A program made the position numbers and the translations under genes. Below the pieces are notes generated by a model. The model had not been told where the DNA came from and did not search any database. It worked only from the letters and a program-made list of their open reading frames with translations. DNA of 51,505 nucleotides. It comes from an uncultured Saprospiraceae bacterium (GTDB taxonomy: Bacteria > Bacteroidota > Bacteroidia > Chitinophagales > Saprospiraceae). Of the stretch, positions 10,358-18,795 are shown one piece after another. Each line of letters starts with the position of its first letter. Position 1 is the first letter of the stretch. Location: NCBI GenBank assembly GCA_937942435.1, contig CALDEM010000040.1, positions 1 to 51,505 on the forward strand, written 5' to 3'.

Positions 10358-10984
10358 CTAATATATTTCTATTACTCCTTTGGATGTATCGAGGGTGACT
10401 ATAATCCTTTGTTTGTCTGCTGGATTGATTAGGACGTCGATGTCTAATGGGTTTACTGCTTTTCTAATTGCACTATGATCTGGGTGTTCCAGTTTCACCC
10501 CTATAAACTTGCATACGTCAGGAAGTGTCGCAGATGGATGAGTGCTTTCTTGCCAGTCCAATAAAAATGGAACTACTTCTACCGCAGGTTCGGAAAGTGG
10601 ATCTGTTAGTTGCCAACTCAATAAAGCGCCATCTTTTAAGGCTCTACTACCACTTTGTACATGACCATACATGGGTTTGTAATTAGAAAGAATCTTGGCA
10701 TCTTTTACAATTGTATCTGACTTGATGGCCCATCTGGTGATACGTGGGTTTTCTATCAGATCAACACCCATCCATCGAGGAGGAGGTATATTCTTGTTTT
10801 CAGGGTCAGGTGCAAGGATCTCAAAGTAAGAATGGTTGCCTAATTTGAATATAGCGTTGTGTGTTCCTCTTGATAGATGTCTGCCGCCATAAGTAGCTTG
10901 GATACCAGTAAGTTCTAATATATAATCTATGCCACTTTCTAAAGTAGGTGCGCAAAAGACAACATGATCAACTCTATCTAACAA
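10358..10984 (-). CDS. VOC/glyoxalase-like domain protein
   Basis: The 208-residue product begins LDRVDHVVFCAPTLESGIDYILELTGI, which is the opening strand and helix of a vicinal-oxygen-chelate domain. GRHLSRGTHNAIFKLGNHSYFEILAPDP continues it in the manner of the Glyoxalase_3-like family. Candidate metal ligands are the His in the first strand (DHVVF) and the Glu in SYFEILAPD. The substrate cannot be inferred. There is no signal peptide, so it is cytoplasmic. It lies just downstream of an outer-membrane protein gene on the same strand with a 27-bp gap, so they may be co-transcribed, though their functions look unrelated. Confidence 0.75.
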   Translation of the reverse strand: MLDRVDHVVFCAPTLESGIDYILELTGIQATYGGRHLSRGTHNAIFKLGNHSYFEILAPDPENKNIPPPRWMGVDLIENPRITRWAIKSDTIVKDAKILSNYKPMYGHVQSGSRALKDGALLSWQLTDPLSEPAVEVVPFLLDWQESTHPSATLPDVCKFIGVKLEHPDHSAIRKAVNPLDIDVLINPADKQRIIVTLDTSKGVIEIY

Positions 10985-11011
10985 TTGTAAAAAAAAATTA
11001 TAAAGTGATAA

Positions 11012-11704
11012 TTAGAATCTTGGTTTAGAGTAATCAGCTCGTAGTCCCAATCTAAGACCTACTTGAAGTTGGTTGATGGAAGAAGAGATATTGCCAGTGC
11101 TATTAAACACCTCTGAAAGATTATGTCCGGACACGTCAAAGTATCTCTGTATCTGAACAAAAGGTGTTATGGTAAGAAGATCAGTTAAGCCGATATCTAT
11201 GCCCAAACCCAGTGAGGCCTTAACATCAAAATTGCCATCAGCTAAGTCACCATCTCCAAACTTTTTTCTTGCAAAGTCAGCACCTACACCACCCATGAAG
11301 AAGAATCCTTTTTTTACTAAGCCACCTTGCTTACTGAAGGTAGGACAATCGCAATCTCCTGTAAAGTCAAAAGCATAAATATGGACCAATAAGCCTGCTC
11401 CAATCTGATCTAAAACAGAAGTAGACTCTGAGCCTCCCACGCCAATATTAGTTATAAGATCCGTAGCTCGATGATATGATATGTTAGGATAAAACTCTAC
11501 TCGATGATTAGGGAGTCTGAGCCAATAATCCAAAGTGTAAGACTGAGAACTCGTAAATACTGATTCACTTCGACCAATCTCATTACTTATGAAATCATCC
11601 CAACTTCCCGCCTTATTGAAGTTTTGACTGACTCTTATTCCAAATTGTGCATTTACCGAAAGGCATAATATCGTTAGTATCAGGATGGCAGTAAATCGTA
11701 TCAT
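11012..11704 (-). CDS. Outer-membrane beta-barrel protein
   Basis: A signal peptide ending VNAQ (residues 1-20) is followed by a 210-residue protein with alternating hydrophobic strands. It closes on a repeating LQVGLRLGLRADYSK stretch. Gly- and aromatic-rich strands such as GFFFMGGVGADFARK and TITPFVQIQRYF fit a small porin-like barrel of about eight strands in the outer membrane. A CDCP motif lies in one loop. The ligand or role is unknown. The gene shares a 57-bp intergenic region with divergent rimO. Confidence 0.65.
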   Translation of the reverse strand: MIRFTAILILTILCLSVNAQFGIRVSQNFNKAGSWDDFISNEIGRSESVFTSSQSYTLDYWLRLPNHRVEFYPNISYHRATDLITNIGVGGSESTSVLDQIGAGLLVHIYAFDFTGDCDCPTFSKQGGLVKKGFFFMGGVGADFARKKFGDGDLADGNFDVKASLGLGIDIGLTDLLTITPFVQIQRYFDVSGHNLSEVFNSTGNISSSINQLQVGLRLGLRADYSKPRF

Positions 11705-11746
11705 AACCGAAATATTAAAATCAAACGCATCAAACCCAAGTAAGAT

Positions 11747-11754
11747 TATCTTTG
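11747..11754 (+). promoter_or_regulatory. Candidate -7 element of rimO
   Basis: TATCTTTG fits the Bacteroidota -7 consensus TAnnTTTG exactly. It ends 7 bp before the rimO ATG at 11762, so a transcript from it would be nearly leaderless. I see no good TTG -33 element about 20 bp upstream, which lowers confidence. Confidence 0.35.
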
Positions 11755-11761
11755 CAAGCGA

Positions 11762-13087
11762 ATGAAGACAAAGAATCAGAAGGATAAGGTCGAAGTGATC
11801 ACACTTGGTTGCTCCAAGAATCTCGTTGACTCAGAAAATATAGTCACACAGTTAAAGGGTAATGACATCTTAGCTCATCATGAACATGAGCAAGATGAAG
11901 CCAATATAGTGATCGTCAATACTTGCGGATTTATAGATCTGGCAAAGGAAGAATCAGTTGACACGATACTCGCCAATGTCGAGCGTAAGAAGGCAGGTGA
12001 GCTAGATAAGGTCTATGTGACTGGCTGTCTATCTCAGCGATATAAGGATGATCTCGAAAGAGATATACCTGAGGTAGATGCTTACTTTGGGACGATGGAT
12101 CTGCCAGCCTTATTGGCTCGCTTTAATGCTGACTATAAGCATGAGTTGGTAGGCGAGCGTAAGATCTCAACATTGCCACATTATGCTTATCTAAAGATCT
12201 CTGAAGGTTGCAATCGTACGTGCTCCTTTTGTGCGATACCGCTGATGAGAGGTAAGCATATATCAAGGTCCATAGATGATCTCGTTGCAGAGGCCAAAAC
12301 ACTGGCTAGAAGAGGTGTTAAAGAACTGATGCTGATCGCTCAAGAGCTTACATACTATGGTTTAGATCTTTATAAAAAAAGAGCTTTGTCAGAATTGTTG
12401 ATAGCTCTCTCTAAAGTAGAAGGTATCGAATGGATCAGGTTGCACTATGCTTATCCAACAAAGTTTCCAAGAGAAGTCTTACAGACCATGGCAGAGCTGC
12501 CTAAGATCTGCAATTATCTAGATATACCGCTCCAACATGCTAATGATGATGTGCTGGATAGGATGAAGAGACAGATTACGCAGGCGGAGATGAGGGACTT
12601 AATGACACATGCCAAAGAAGTGGTGCCTGATATAGCGATTAGGACAACGATGTTGGTGGGTTTCCCAGGAGAGACAGATGCTGAGTTTCAGGACATGTGT
12701 GATTTTGTGAGAGACATGAGATTTGAAAGATTAGGTGTCTTTCAGTATAGCCATGAGGAAGATACATCTGCTCATGCGTTTCTTGATGATGTGTCAGCTG
12801 AGGTTAAAGCCCAGAGAGCTGCGGACTTAATGGATATACAAAGAGATATCTCACTGGAGAAGAATGTCGCTTTAGTAGGTACGGAGCAAAAGGTACTAAT
12901 AGATAGAAAAGAAGGCGGCTACTTTGTAGGTAGAACAGAATATGATAGTCCTGAGGTCGATAATGAGGTGCTGATAGATGCGTCACTGGACTATGTAAGA
13001 CTTGGTGATTTTGTAGCTGTTGAGATAACTGGGGCAGAGGACTTCGATCTATTTGCCAAGCCTATCAAAGAAAAGAATAACAACTAA
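11762..13087 (+). CDS. rimO: Ribosomal protein S12 methylthiotransferase RimO
   Basis: The 441-residue protein has the three domains of the methylthiotransferase family. The N-terminal UPF0004 domain has cluster cysteines 17, 55 and 89 (TLGCSKN, NTCGF, TGCLSQR). The radical-SAM core has C150-x3-C154-x2-C157 in SEGCNRTCSFCAIPLMRGKHISR. A C-terminal TRAM domain follows. The sequence is closer to RimO than to MiaB: it keeps the LGCSKNLVDSE opening and the IPLMRGK string. RimO adds a methylthio group to Asp89 of ribosomal protein S12. It is followed 41 bp later by a small membrane protein gene on the same strand. Confidence 0.95.
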   Translation: MKTKNQKDKVEVITLGCSKNLVDSENIVTQLKGNDILAHHEHEQDEANIVIVNTCGFIDLAKEESVDTILANVERKKAGELDKVYVTGCLSQRYKDDLERDIPEVDAYFGTMDLPALLARFNADYKHELVGERKISTLPHYAYLKISEGCNRTCSFCAIPLMRGKHISRSIDDLVAEAKTLARRGVKELMLIAQELTYYGLDLYKKRALSELLIALSKVEGIEWIRLHYAYPTKFPREVLQTMAELPKICNYLDIPLQHANDDVLDRMKRQITQAEMRDLMTHAKEVVPDIAIRTTMLVGFPGETDAEFQDMCDFVRDMRFERLGVFQYSHEEDTSAHAFLDDVSAEVKAQRAADLMDIQRDISLEKNVALVGTEQKVLIDRKEGGYFVGRTEYDSPEVDNEVLIDASLDYVRLGDFVAVEITGAEDFDLFAKPIKEKNNN

Positions 13088-13128
13088 GTTGGATTAGTCG
13101 TGTTAATCTAATAGTAACAGAACGAAAC

Positions 13129-13572
13129 TTGGAAACGCCATCACCATTTAGACGAGAGATACATCCTGTGCAGCAGGCTATAGCAGTATTGATCGGTATG
13201 CCGGTGATGATGCTGTTGTTTATGATACCCAGTTGGTTAGGGATGTTTGAATTGGCTGATTACTTTCCATGGACAGTGGCGGCTGCTTTTACGCTGTTAT
13301 TTGGTGTGATCAATAGTGTGCTTAGTCTAGGTGCAAAGGATCAAAACAAATATTGGGGTAGTTCCATCATGTCTTACATGGGTGTTTTAGTTGTGGGGGG
13401 ATTAATGGCTTGGCTCATCAGCGGCCAAAGTATCTATGAAGCCAAGTCTTTTAGGTGGATATATATCGTGTTTACTTTTGGGTATTTACTATTTCTAAGT
13501 GTGGTGAGAGCCATGCGCAAGATCGTTCAGATCGCGCAAGAGCAAGATGCCAGGCTTAGAGGAGAAGAGTGA
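13129..13572 (+). CDS. Small four-helix membrane protein, unknown
   Basis: The 147-residue product has four hydrophobic segments, near residues 16-36, 47-65, 78-95 and 107-125. It ends in a charged tail. I know no named family for it. I chose the TTG at 13129 as the start because it gives a short polar N-terminus before the first helix. The first in-frame ATG lies inside that helix and would truncate it, and a GTG at 13168 is another option. It follows rimO by 41 bp and is probably co-transcribed. The function is unknown. Confidence 0.6.
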   Translation: METPSPFRREIHPVQQAIAVLIGMPVMMLLFMIPSWLGMFELADYFPWTVAAAFTLLFGVINSVLSLGAKDQNKYWGSSIMSYMGVLVVGGLMAWLISGQSIYEAKSFRWIYIVFTFGYLLFLSVVRAMRKIVQIAQEQDARLRGEE

Positions 13573-13789
13573 GATTCAAGCGACCTTTTCATCTGTAAGG
13601 AGCGTCTCCACAAAACAACAAATCATAGATATTAACTCTGGAAACCAAGCATAAGGTCACATATCTCTGTCTAAGTCGAAGACCTTTGGATGTTGCAGAG
13701 ATAACCACGAAAGTTACCTTAACCCTCTAAGTTGGAGATCATAAAGTTAACCGGTCATTATAGCAGTAACTCTTGCTACTCGTTCCATG

Positions 13790-14341
13790 TTACTTGTCCG
13801 CCATCTTTTCTTCTGGCATGGCTTCCACGAAGTCAAGAGAAACGGCGTTGATACAGTATCTAAGTCCAGTCGGCTCAGGGCCATCAGGAAATACATGACC
13901 TAAGTGACCATCGCACTGGGCGCACATCACTTCAGTACGAGCATATCCGATATTGTAATCTGTATCTTCTTTTATAAACTCTGCTTTAAGAGGTGCATAA
14001 TAACTTGGCCACCCTGTACCACTCTTAAACTTTGTATCAGAACCAAATAAAGGCAAGCCACAAGCACGACAAGTGTATAATCCCTCTTTTTTATTGTTTA
14101 AAAGATCTAAACCAGTGAATGAACGCTCAGTGCCTTTCTTTCTGATGACATAGTACTCCTGCTCGCTAAGTTCTTTTTTCCATTCTTCTTCTGATTTTTC
14201 TACTCGCTCGATAGCAGATGGTATGTGGGCAGACCATTGGTCAGATGAGACAACTTGTGTTTTCATTGTGGCAGGTTTTGTCTGACATGATGCAGTGACA
14301 AGTACTGCAATCACAATTAGAAGAGACATTGAATATTTCAT
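13790..14341 (-). CDS. msrB: Exported MsrB methionine sulfoxide reductase lipoprotein
   Basis: The 183-residue protein starts with a lipoprotein signal (lipobox VTASC, Cys19) followed by a full MsrB domain. Zinc ligands are C91/C94 (CRACG) and C140/C143 (CAQC). SGTGWPSYYAP holds the substrate-binding Trp, and catalytic Cys163 sits in RYCINAVSLDF. MsrB reduces methionine-R-sulfoxide in proteins. The lipoprotein signal puts it in the envelope, where it would repair oxidised periplasmic proteins. It is not fused to MsrA and no msrA is nearby. The electron donor for an exported form is not evident here. Confidence 0.92.
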   Translation of the reverse strand: MKYSMSLLIVIAVLVTASCQTKPATMKTQVVSSDQWSAHIPSAIERVEKSEEEWKKELSEQEYYVIRKKGTERSFTGLDLLNNKKEGLYTCRACGLPLFGSDTKFKSGTGWPSYYAPLKAEFIKEDTDYNIGYARTEVMCAQCDGHLGHVFPDGPEPTGLRYCINAVSLDFVEAMPEEKMADK

Positions 14342-14415
14342 ATGAGGTATTTTTATAGTATTAATTTATCGTGGATAGATCTTATCATCCAAAAGGCTCT
14401 GAGAATAAGAATTAA

Positions 14416-16143
14416 TTATCTAAGATCCAAGCTTGCACTACCATTGAGATCACCAATCTTGATACCTGTGAAGTTAGCATCTGTTACATCTGAATCACTT
14501 ATCGAAATGGTCCGTGTAGGATTCATCGTAACAGGCAGTGTAGTACCCGTAAGGTTATCAGGAATATCCAAGAAGCGCCAGCTAGGATTGCCTGCAAAAG
14601 TATCACTACGTCCTAGTATCACCAGTCGCATCTGTACTAAGTCTACTGCACTAACAGAGTTGTTATTATTAGCATCTGCTGAGATGATCTGATATACATT
14701 GTCAAAAAAGGTCAATCCTAATATATGTCTTGCTGTAAGTACTAAGTCGGTTGATGATAATCCATTGCCAACACCAGAGGATTCACTTGGGGTTATCGTA
14801 TAGGTGCCTGCAGCGAGATTGCCAAATGTATAAACGCCATCAGCGTTAGTCACTGTACTCATGCCGTTATCCAACGAGACTAATACACCTTGTATACCTC
14901 CTCTGCTTGGAGCAGTGATTCTTCCTGTTATGGTTAAGTTATTGCTCGGAGGCGTCGCACATGCAGTCTTGCGAACTGTTAGAAATAAAGTTTCTGTATC
15001 TGAAAGTATAGCACAATCATCTGCTGTAATAGTAGATATATTTTGTCCTATTATTGCTGACAGATTTTCTCCAAAGCTTACGCCGTATACTCTTTGGGTC
15101 TGTAGGCCTGACCCTTCAAAATCATAAGATGATGAGTTGTGCACAACCATTATGTTGTCCAATGTATCGGTTATGATAAACGAGTAGTGTCCATCTGTAG
15201 GTTCAGCTCCTACATTATTGAGCAAAGGCACTACATCTGCTACACCATCATTAGGACATATATCTACTGTTGTTGCCCAAGCCGTTGTTGCAGTTGCCGA
15301 TGCGAGGCAATCAAACGTCGCACCACAATTTTCTTTGAGTACCTTTAAAAAAGTACCTGGACTTGAAAGAATAGAGCAACCATCTGCGGTAATAGAAGTC
15401 ATAGGGTCTCCTATATTGTAAGTGAGGGTTCCCTCATAGGAAATACCAAAGATATTTACAGTTTCTAGATTAGAACCCTCGAAGTTGAATGTGTCTTCAA
15501 AGTGCACATTGGTTATTCGATTGTTGTCATCTGCAAATACATATGCGTATGTCGCTCCCGCCGGAATAAATGAGTTATTCATCAGACTAACTACGTCATT
15601 TATACCATCGTTAGGACATACGGTCACTTCTGTTGCCCAATTGGTAGTCGCAGTGATACTTTCTATACAGTTGCTCGTGACCATTGTATCAACTGGAGCT
15701 TCTCCGCCACCGCTTGAATCTTCACATGATGCTGCTTCAAACTCACCTCCGCCCCAATGCGCTCTAAAGGCAAAACATCGGAAAACTATAAAAGGATACT
15801 GGTCTATATCTGGATTGCCAGGAACATCAAAAGTTATGGCACCTTCAAAGTGATTTATACCATCACCTGGTCCTATATCTTCAATCTTAAGGGCTCCAGC
15901 TATCGAGGTTCTATCTGACGATAAAAAGATCTGAACATCCGGCCCTCTCTCTGTCTTAAAGTCATCGCCTAATCTAAGTTGAAGCGTTCCGTCATCAAAT
16001 CGCTCAAGATAGGCGGTCCCTTCCATTTCATAGTCGCCATCTACTAAGGTCGATGCTCTTGTGCAGTCGATATTTTGCGCTATCAGAGACTGAGTAGACG
16101 CGATAATGGTCAAAAGGAATAATAATAAATTGTAGTATCTCAT
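14416..16143 (-). CDS. Secreted DM13 protein with dockerin-like C-terminus
   Basis: A signal peptide (residues 1-22) leads to a DM13-like domain at about 30-140: EGTAYL, RGPDVQIFLSS, then YPFIVFRCFAF. Two tandem copies of an unusual module of about 115 residues follow (159-273 and 279-395). Each has C..S.TATT.WAT.V..CPNDG near its start and SITADGCSIL-like text near its end. Next is a carboxypeptidase-regulatory-like Ig fold (about 404-452). Last is a dockerin-like pair of helices (GLSSTDLVLTARHILGL and SVSAVDLVQMRLVILGR). The protein stops soon after GIKIGDLNGSA, so I see no C-terminal T9SS sorting domain. It is presumably exported, but how it would be held at the surface is unclear. DM13 domains are proposed redox or heme-linked domains. 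Confidence 0.75.
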   Translation of the reverse strand: MRYYNLLLFLLTIIASTQSLIAQNIDCTRASTLVDGDYEMEGTAYLERFDDGTLQLRLGDDFKTERGPDVQIFLSSDRTSIAGALKIEDIGPGDGINHFEGAITFDVPGNPDIDQYPFIVFRCFAFRAHWGGGEFEAASCEDSSGGGEAPVDTMVTSNCIESITATTNWATEVTVCPNDGINDVVSLMNNSFIPAGATYAYVFADDNNRITNVHFEDTFNFEGSNLETVNIFGISYEGTLTYNIGDPMTSITADGCSILSSPGTFLKVLKENCGATFDCLASATATTAWATTVDICPNDGVADVVPLLNNVGAEPTDGHYSFIITDTLDNIMVVHNSSSYDFEGSGLQTQRVYGVSFGENLSAIIGQNISTITADDCAILSDTETLFLTVRKTACATPPSNNLTITGRITAPSRGGIQGVLVSLDNGMSTVTNADGVYTFGNLAAGTYTITPSESSGVGNGLSSTDLVLTARHILGLTFFDNVYQIISADANNNNSVSAVDLVQMRLVILGRSDTFAGNPSWRFLDIPDNLTGTTLPVTMNPTRTISISDSDVTDANFTGIKIGDLNGSASLDLR

Positions 16144-16246
16144 GGTAAAGGGTGTCAGATAATAATTCTAATACGTAGAGATTACAGCTATATTATATAA
16201 AAGGATGCGTGAGTTAAGAAGTATTTAACTTTAAACAGCAGGGTTG

Positions 16247-17182
16247 CTAGTCGAAACCAGATATCCTAAGGTCAGCTCTCTTGTTTTTGTCGTTTGCTTT
16301 ATTCATACCCCAGTATGCTTCATATAGCTCACTTACCTTAGTCGCCTTAGATGTTCTTTGCTTTTTGTCAAACATAGATGGATACGACTCTTCAAATGAT
16401 ATGATCTTATAGGGAGAAGTTGGCTCGTATGTGATGGCTACCTCTCTGCTTAAACTGGGGTAGGAGATACTCACTGTGTTTTGTGATCCAGTTGTCTTTG
16501 TAATCGTTGCGTCGATACCCTCCATTTTTCTATGAGTCAGTCTTAGATAATTTAGAGAAGGTAATATCTTAAATGACCCTTCTTTAACAAGTGATGGGCT
16601 TATACGGATGAGGTTAAACAGTTCATCCTCCAGAAGATCAGCTTTGGTTACAAACTCTTGATCACCTTCTGATTCAAAGTATGATCTAATCAACATATGA
16701 TATCCGTTGTCCTTATTATTTACTTGCACAAAGCTATGACCACACCAGTCTTGTGAGCCCAGGGTTATTTTTTCTGTCATAGAACCATCTGCTCGCGTAA
16801 ATACAGATGTCATCATAGAGTAATCATAGACACCAGTAGTAAATCTCCTAAGCTGATTGGTCTTTAAGATGGGTGTAGAGTTCTGGTTGACGTAGTTGTC
16901 ATTCTTTACCTGCTTATCGGTTAGAAAGTCCTCAGTGACAAAGATCATCACTACCTCTCCTTCATGAACATCACGATATCTATTTTGAGACAGCTCATAC
17001 TTACTTACTTCTGCTTTGCCAGCATACCAATATGATCGGTCCAATCCTATAGGGCTTTGATTTTCCTTAACGGACAGGCTGTGGGATTCAGCTTTGAGTA
17101 TTTCTACTTCTTTGTAAAGGTCATTCTTACAAGATGATAGAAGAATCAGGGTTAAGATAAGTGTACTTGCGAGATATTTCAT
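16247..17182 (-). CDS. Lipoprotein, YWYAGKAE/VFVTEDF type, unknown role
   Basis: I start this gene at the ATG ending at 17182, which gives MKYLASTLILTLILLSSCKND and a clear lipobox (Cys18); a longer start adds nine residues before the signal. The 311-residue product has YWYAGKAEVSKYELSQNRYRDVHEG and MIFVTEDFLTDKQVK blocks. I remember these from a Bacteroidota lipoprotein family that is often labelled septum formation inhibitor Maf; this sequence does not show the Maf nucleotide-pyrophosphatase signature, so I do not use that label. The function is unknown. The gene follows fecR with a 140-bp gap carrying three palindromes, so it is probably separately regulated. Confidence 0.75.
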   Translation of the reverse strand: MKYLASTLILTLILLSSCKNDLYKEVEILKAESHSLSVKENQSPIGLDRSYWYAGKAEVSKYELSQNRYRDVHEGEVVMIFVTEDFLTDKQVKNDNYVNQNSTPILKTNQLRRFTTGVYDYSMMTSVFTRADGSMTEKITLGSQDWCGHSFVQVNNKDNGYHMLIRSYFESEGDQEFVTKADLLEDELFNLIRISPSLVKEGSFKILPSLNYLRLTHRKMEGIDATITKTTGSQNTVSISYPSLSREVAITYEPTSPYKIISFEESYPSMFDKKQRTSKATKVSELYEAYWGMNKANDKNKRADLRISGFD

Positions 17183-17197
17183 GTGTTTGTAAACACA
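17182..17197. promoter_or_regulatory. Palindrome touching the lipoprotein start codon
   Basis: TGTGTTT and AAACACA form a 7-bp inverted repeat around GT, and it touches the start codon of the minus-strand lipoprotein gene. A hairpin there could hide the start, or a dimeric regulator could bind it. This is seen in sequence; the function is inferred. Confidence 0.35.
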
Positions 17198-17247
17198 CTG
17201 GCAAAGCAAAAGTTGTACAACGCTACCCTGAAAGCTGACTAACTCAG

Positions 17248-17262
17248 GTATATAGTATATAC
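17248..17262. promoter_or_regulatory. Palindrome GTATATA-G-TATATAC
   Basis: A 15-bp palindrome with 7-bp arms around a central G lies 66 bp upstream of the lipoprotein start. It is the second of three palindromes in this 140-bp gap. Confidence 0.35.
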
Positions 17263-17268
17263 ACGACG

Positions 17269-17283
17269 ATTGATCGGATCAAT
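17269..17283. promoter_or_regulatory. Palindrome ATTGATC-G-GATCAAT
   Basis: A 15-bp palindrome with 7-bp arms around a central G, 40 bp beyond the fecR stop. Its centre is 21 bp, about two helical turns, from the neighbouring palindrome, which fits a double operator. It lacks a T tract in the fecR direction, so it is not an obvious terminator. Confidence 0.35.
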
Positions 17284-17322
17284 GTCCTTAATGATATAAA
17301 ATAATAAATGTAATGATTGAAG

Positions 17323-18747
17323 TTACTCTACAACAAACCTACGTACTTCGTAACATCCTTCGCAATCACGTTCGATGTATTCGAAATCAGCACGCTCTCT
17401 GAGATCTTCAAGTATCTCTTCGTATGGCTTATCTAAATCAACATTGACTATACCTTTAGCATCAAACTCTATCTCTGAGCCACTGATGACCTTCCAGTTA
17501 GATTCTTTCATAAGATAATCTAAGACATATAAGATATCGTAGTCGGAGCCGTAGTATTCTTCTTGGACATCATTGAGATCAACAAAGTTGACACCGTCAA
17601 AACCATAACGATCTCCAGCAGTCATGATGACATAATTAGTTGTGTCATCTAACGCGTAAGCACGCACACTACCTTCGATATCTTCTATAATCTCTAAGTA
17701 ACCTTCTTCATTACCTCTGACTTTAAACTTAGTACCTAACACTCTGATACCTACACCACTTCGACTAGCTTTAACCACAAACGGCTTTTCAGGATTGCTC
17801 GCTATATCAAACTCTCCTCTACCATCTATTGTAACATCACGCATATCAGTCATGTCGACATCCGTGAAGTATGTAAGTGTTGTTTCCTTATCTAAACTCA
17901 CCATAGAACCATCGCTCAAGGATAGTTGATCCGGTAAGTCCGCTGTTGCAAATGTGGCATACATCTCATCACCATTATTGCTTCCTCCGAATGGTGACCA
18001 TCCATTCTGATAAGCTCTAAAGCCAACTAATGATATGACTATAAAGGCTGCTGCTGCTGCTAAAGAACTCCACATGAAGATCCTATTACTTCTTCCTTCT
18101 TCTTCTCCAGTGTTAACAATAGTAGGCTCAGGAGTCATCGTGACTTCCTTAGCTTTATATGTCGGTGTTGTTGGTGCCGCTGGAGGAGGAAGTGTTACGG
18201 TCGGTGCTTTAACACTTGTAGAGGCAGCAGACGTGGACTTAACTGTTTCTTTGGCTATTGTGGGTGCGATGATAGGAGCAGCGCCCACCGCTGTGAGATT
18301 AGCAGGTGTTGATTTTCCTTCGATCATCTTGCTAAATGTGTTCCATTCAGCACTAGCATCTACTCTTTTTATCTCGTTAAGCTTTGCGCTTTCAGAGATG
18401 ATAAGATTAAATACGTTGAACTCGTCCTTATTCGCTTTTGAGAAAGAGGTCCATTCTTCTACCTTGTTTTTCTGGGCGGGTGTTGCCAAGCCATCAAAAT
18501 AACTCAAGAGATCACCTTCCTTGACTCCGTTGTGGAGTATGTTAGTGAACTGGCCCCACTCTGCATCAGCGTCTACGCGCTTATATGAGGACAGATGTTC
18601 TGACTCATCATATATCTTCTGGTAAACTTCGAGTTCTGTGGCATTGTCCGCATCTAGGGATGACCACTCTTCTAAAGCTTTCAGTTTTTTCGCAGAGGCT
18701 TCACCTCTCAAAAGTTTTAATATGTCTTGCTCTTTTATTTTTGACAT
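17323..18747 (-). CDS. FecR-type anti-sigma factor with duplicated N-terminus
   Basis: The 474-residue protein is the partner of the ECF sigma factor encoded 48 bp upstream. Residues 6-71 and 77-142 are two copies of the cytoplasmic anti-sigma domain; both end in KRVDAxAEW followed by F. A Pro/Thr-rich linker (143-220) leads to one membrane helix (about 223-245). A FecR periplasmic domain follows (about 260-380, with GRGEFDIASNPEKPFVVKA and GTKFKVRG). The end is an STN-like fold (VDLDKPYEEILEDLRERADFEYIERDCEGCYEV). FecR proteins bind their sigma factor at the inner membrane and release it on an envelope signal. No TonB receptor or SusC gene is adjacent, so the signal is unknown. Confidence 0.88.
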   Translation of the reverse strand: MSKIKEQDILKLLRGEASAKKLKALEEWSSLDADNATELEVYQKIYDESEHLSSYKRVDADAEWGQFTNILHNGVKEGDLLSYFDGLATPAQKNKVEEWTSFSKANKDEFNVFNLIISESAKLNEIKRVDASAEWNTFSKMIEGKSTPANLTAVGAAPIIAPTIAKETVKSTSAASTSVKAPTVTLPPPAAPTTPTYKAKEVTMTPEPTIVNTGEEEGRSNRIFMWSSLAAAAAFIVISLVGFRAYQNGWSPFGGSNNGDEMYATFATADLPDQLSLSDGSMVSLDKETTLTYFTDVDMTDMRDVTIDGRGEFDIASNPEKPFVVKASRSGVGIRVLGTKFKVRGNEEGYLEIIEDIEGSVRAYALDDTTNYVIMTAGDRYGFDGVNFVDLNDVQEEYYGSDYDILYVLDYLMKESNWKVISGSEIEFDAKGIVNVDLDKPYEEILEDLRERADFEYIERDCEGCYEVRRFVVE

Positions 18748-18795
18748 AACACTTACATGACGTTTGGTAAACTACATGTCACATTTTATTGCGAA

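Noticed and set aside
16247..17182. Naming the lipoprotein a septum formation inhibitor Maf
   Set aside because: The Maf signature for nucleotide pyrophosphatase is not visible, and a lipoprotein signal is incompatible with the cytoplasmic Maf enzyme.
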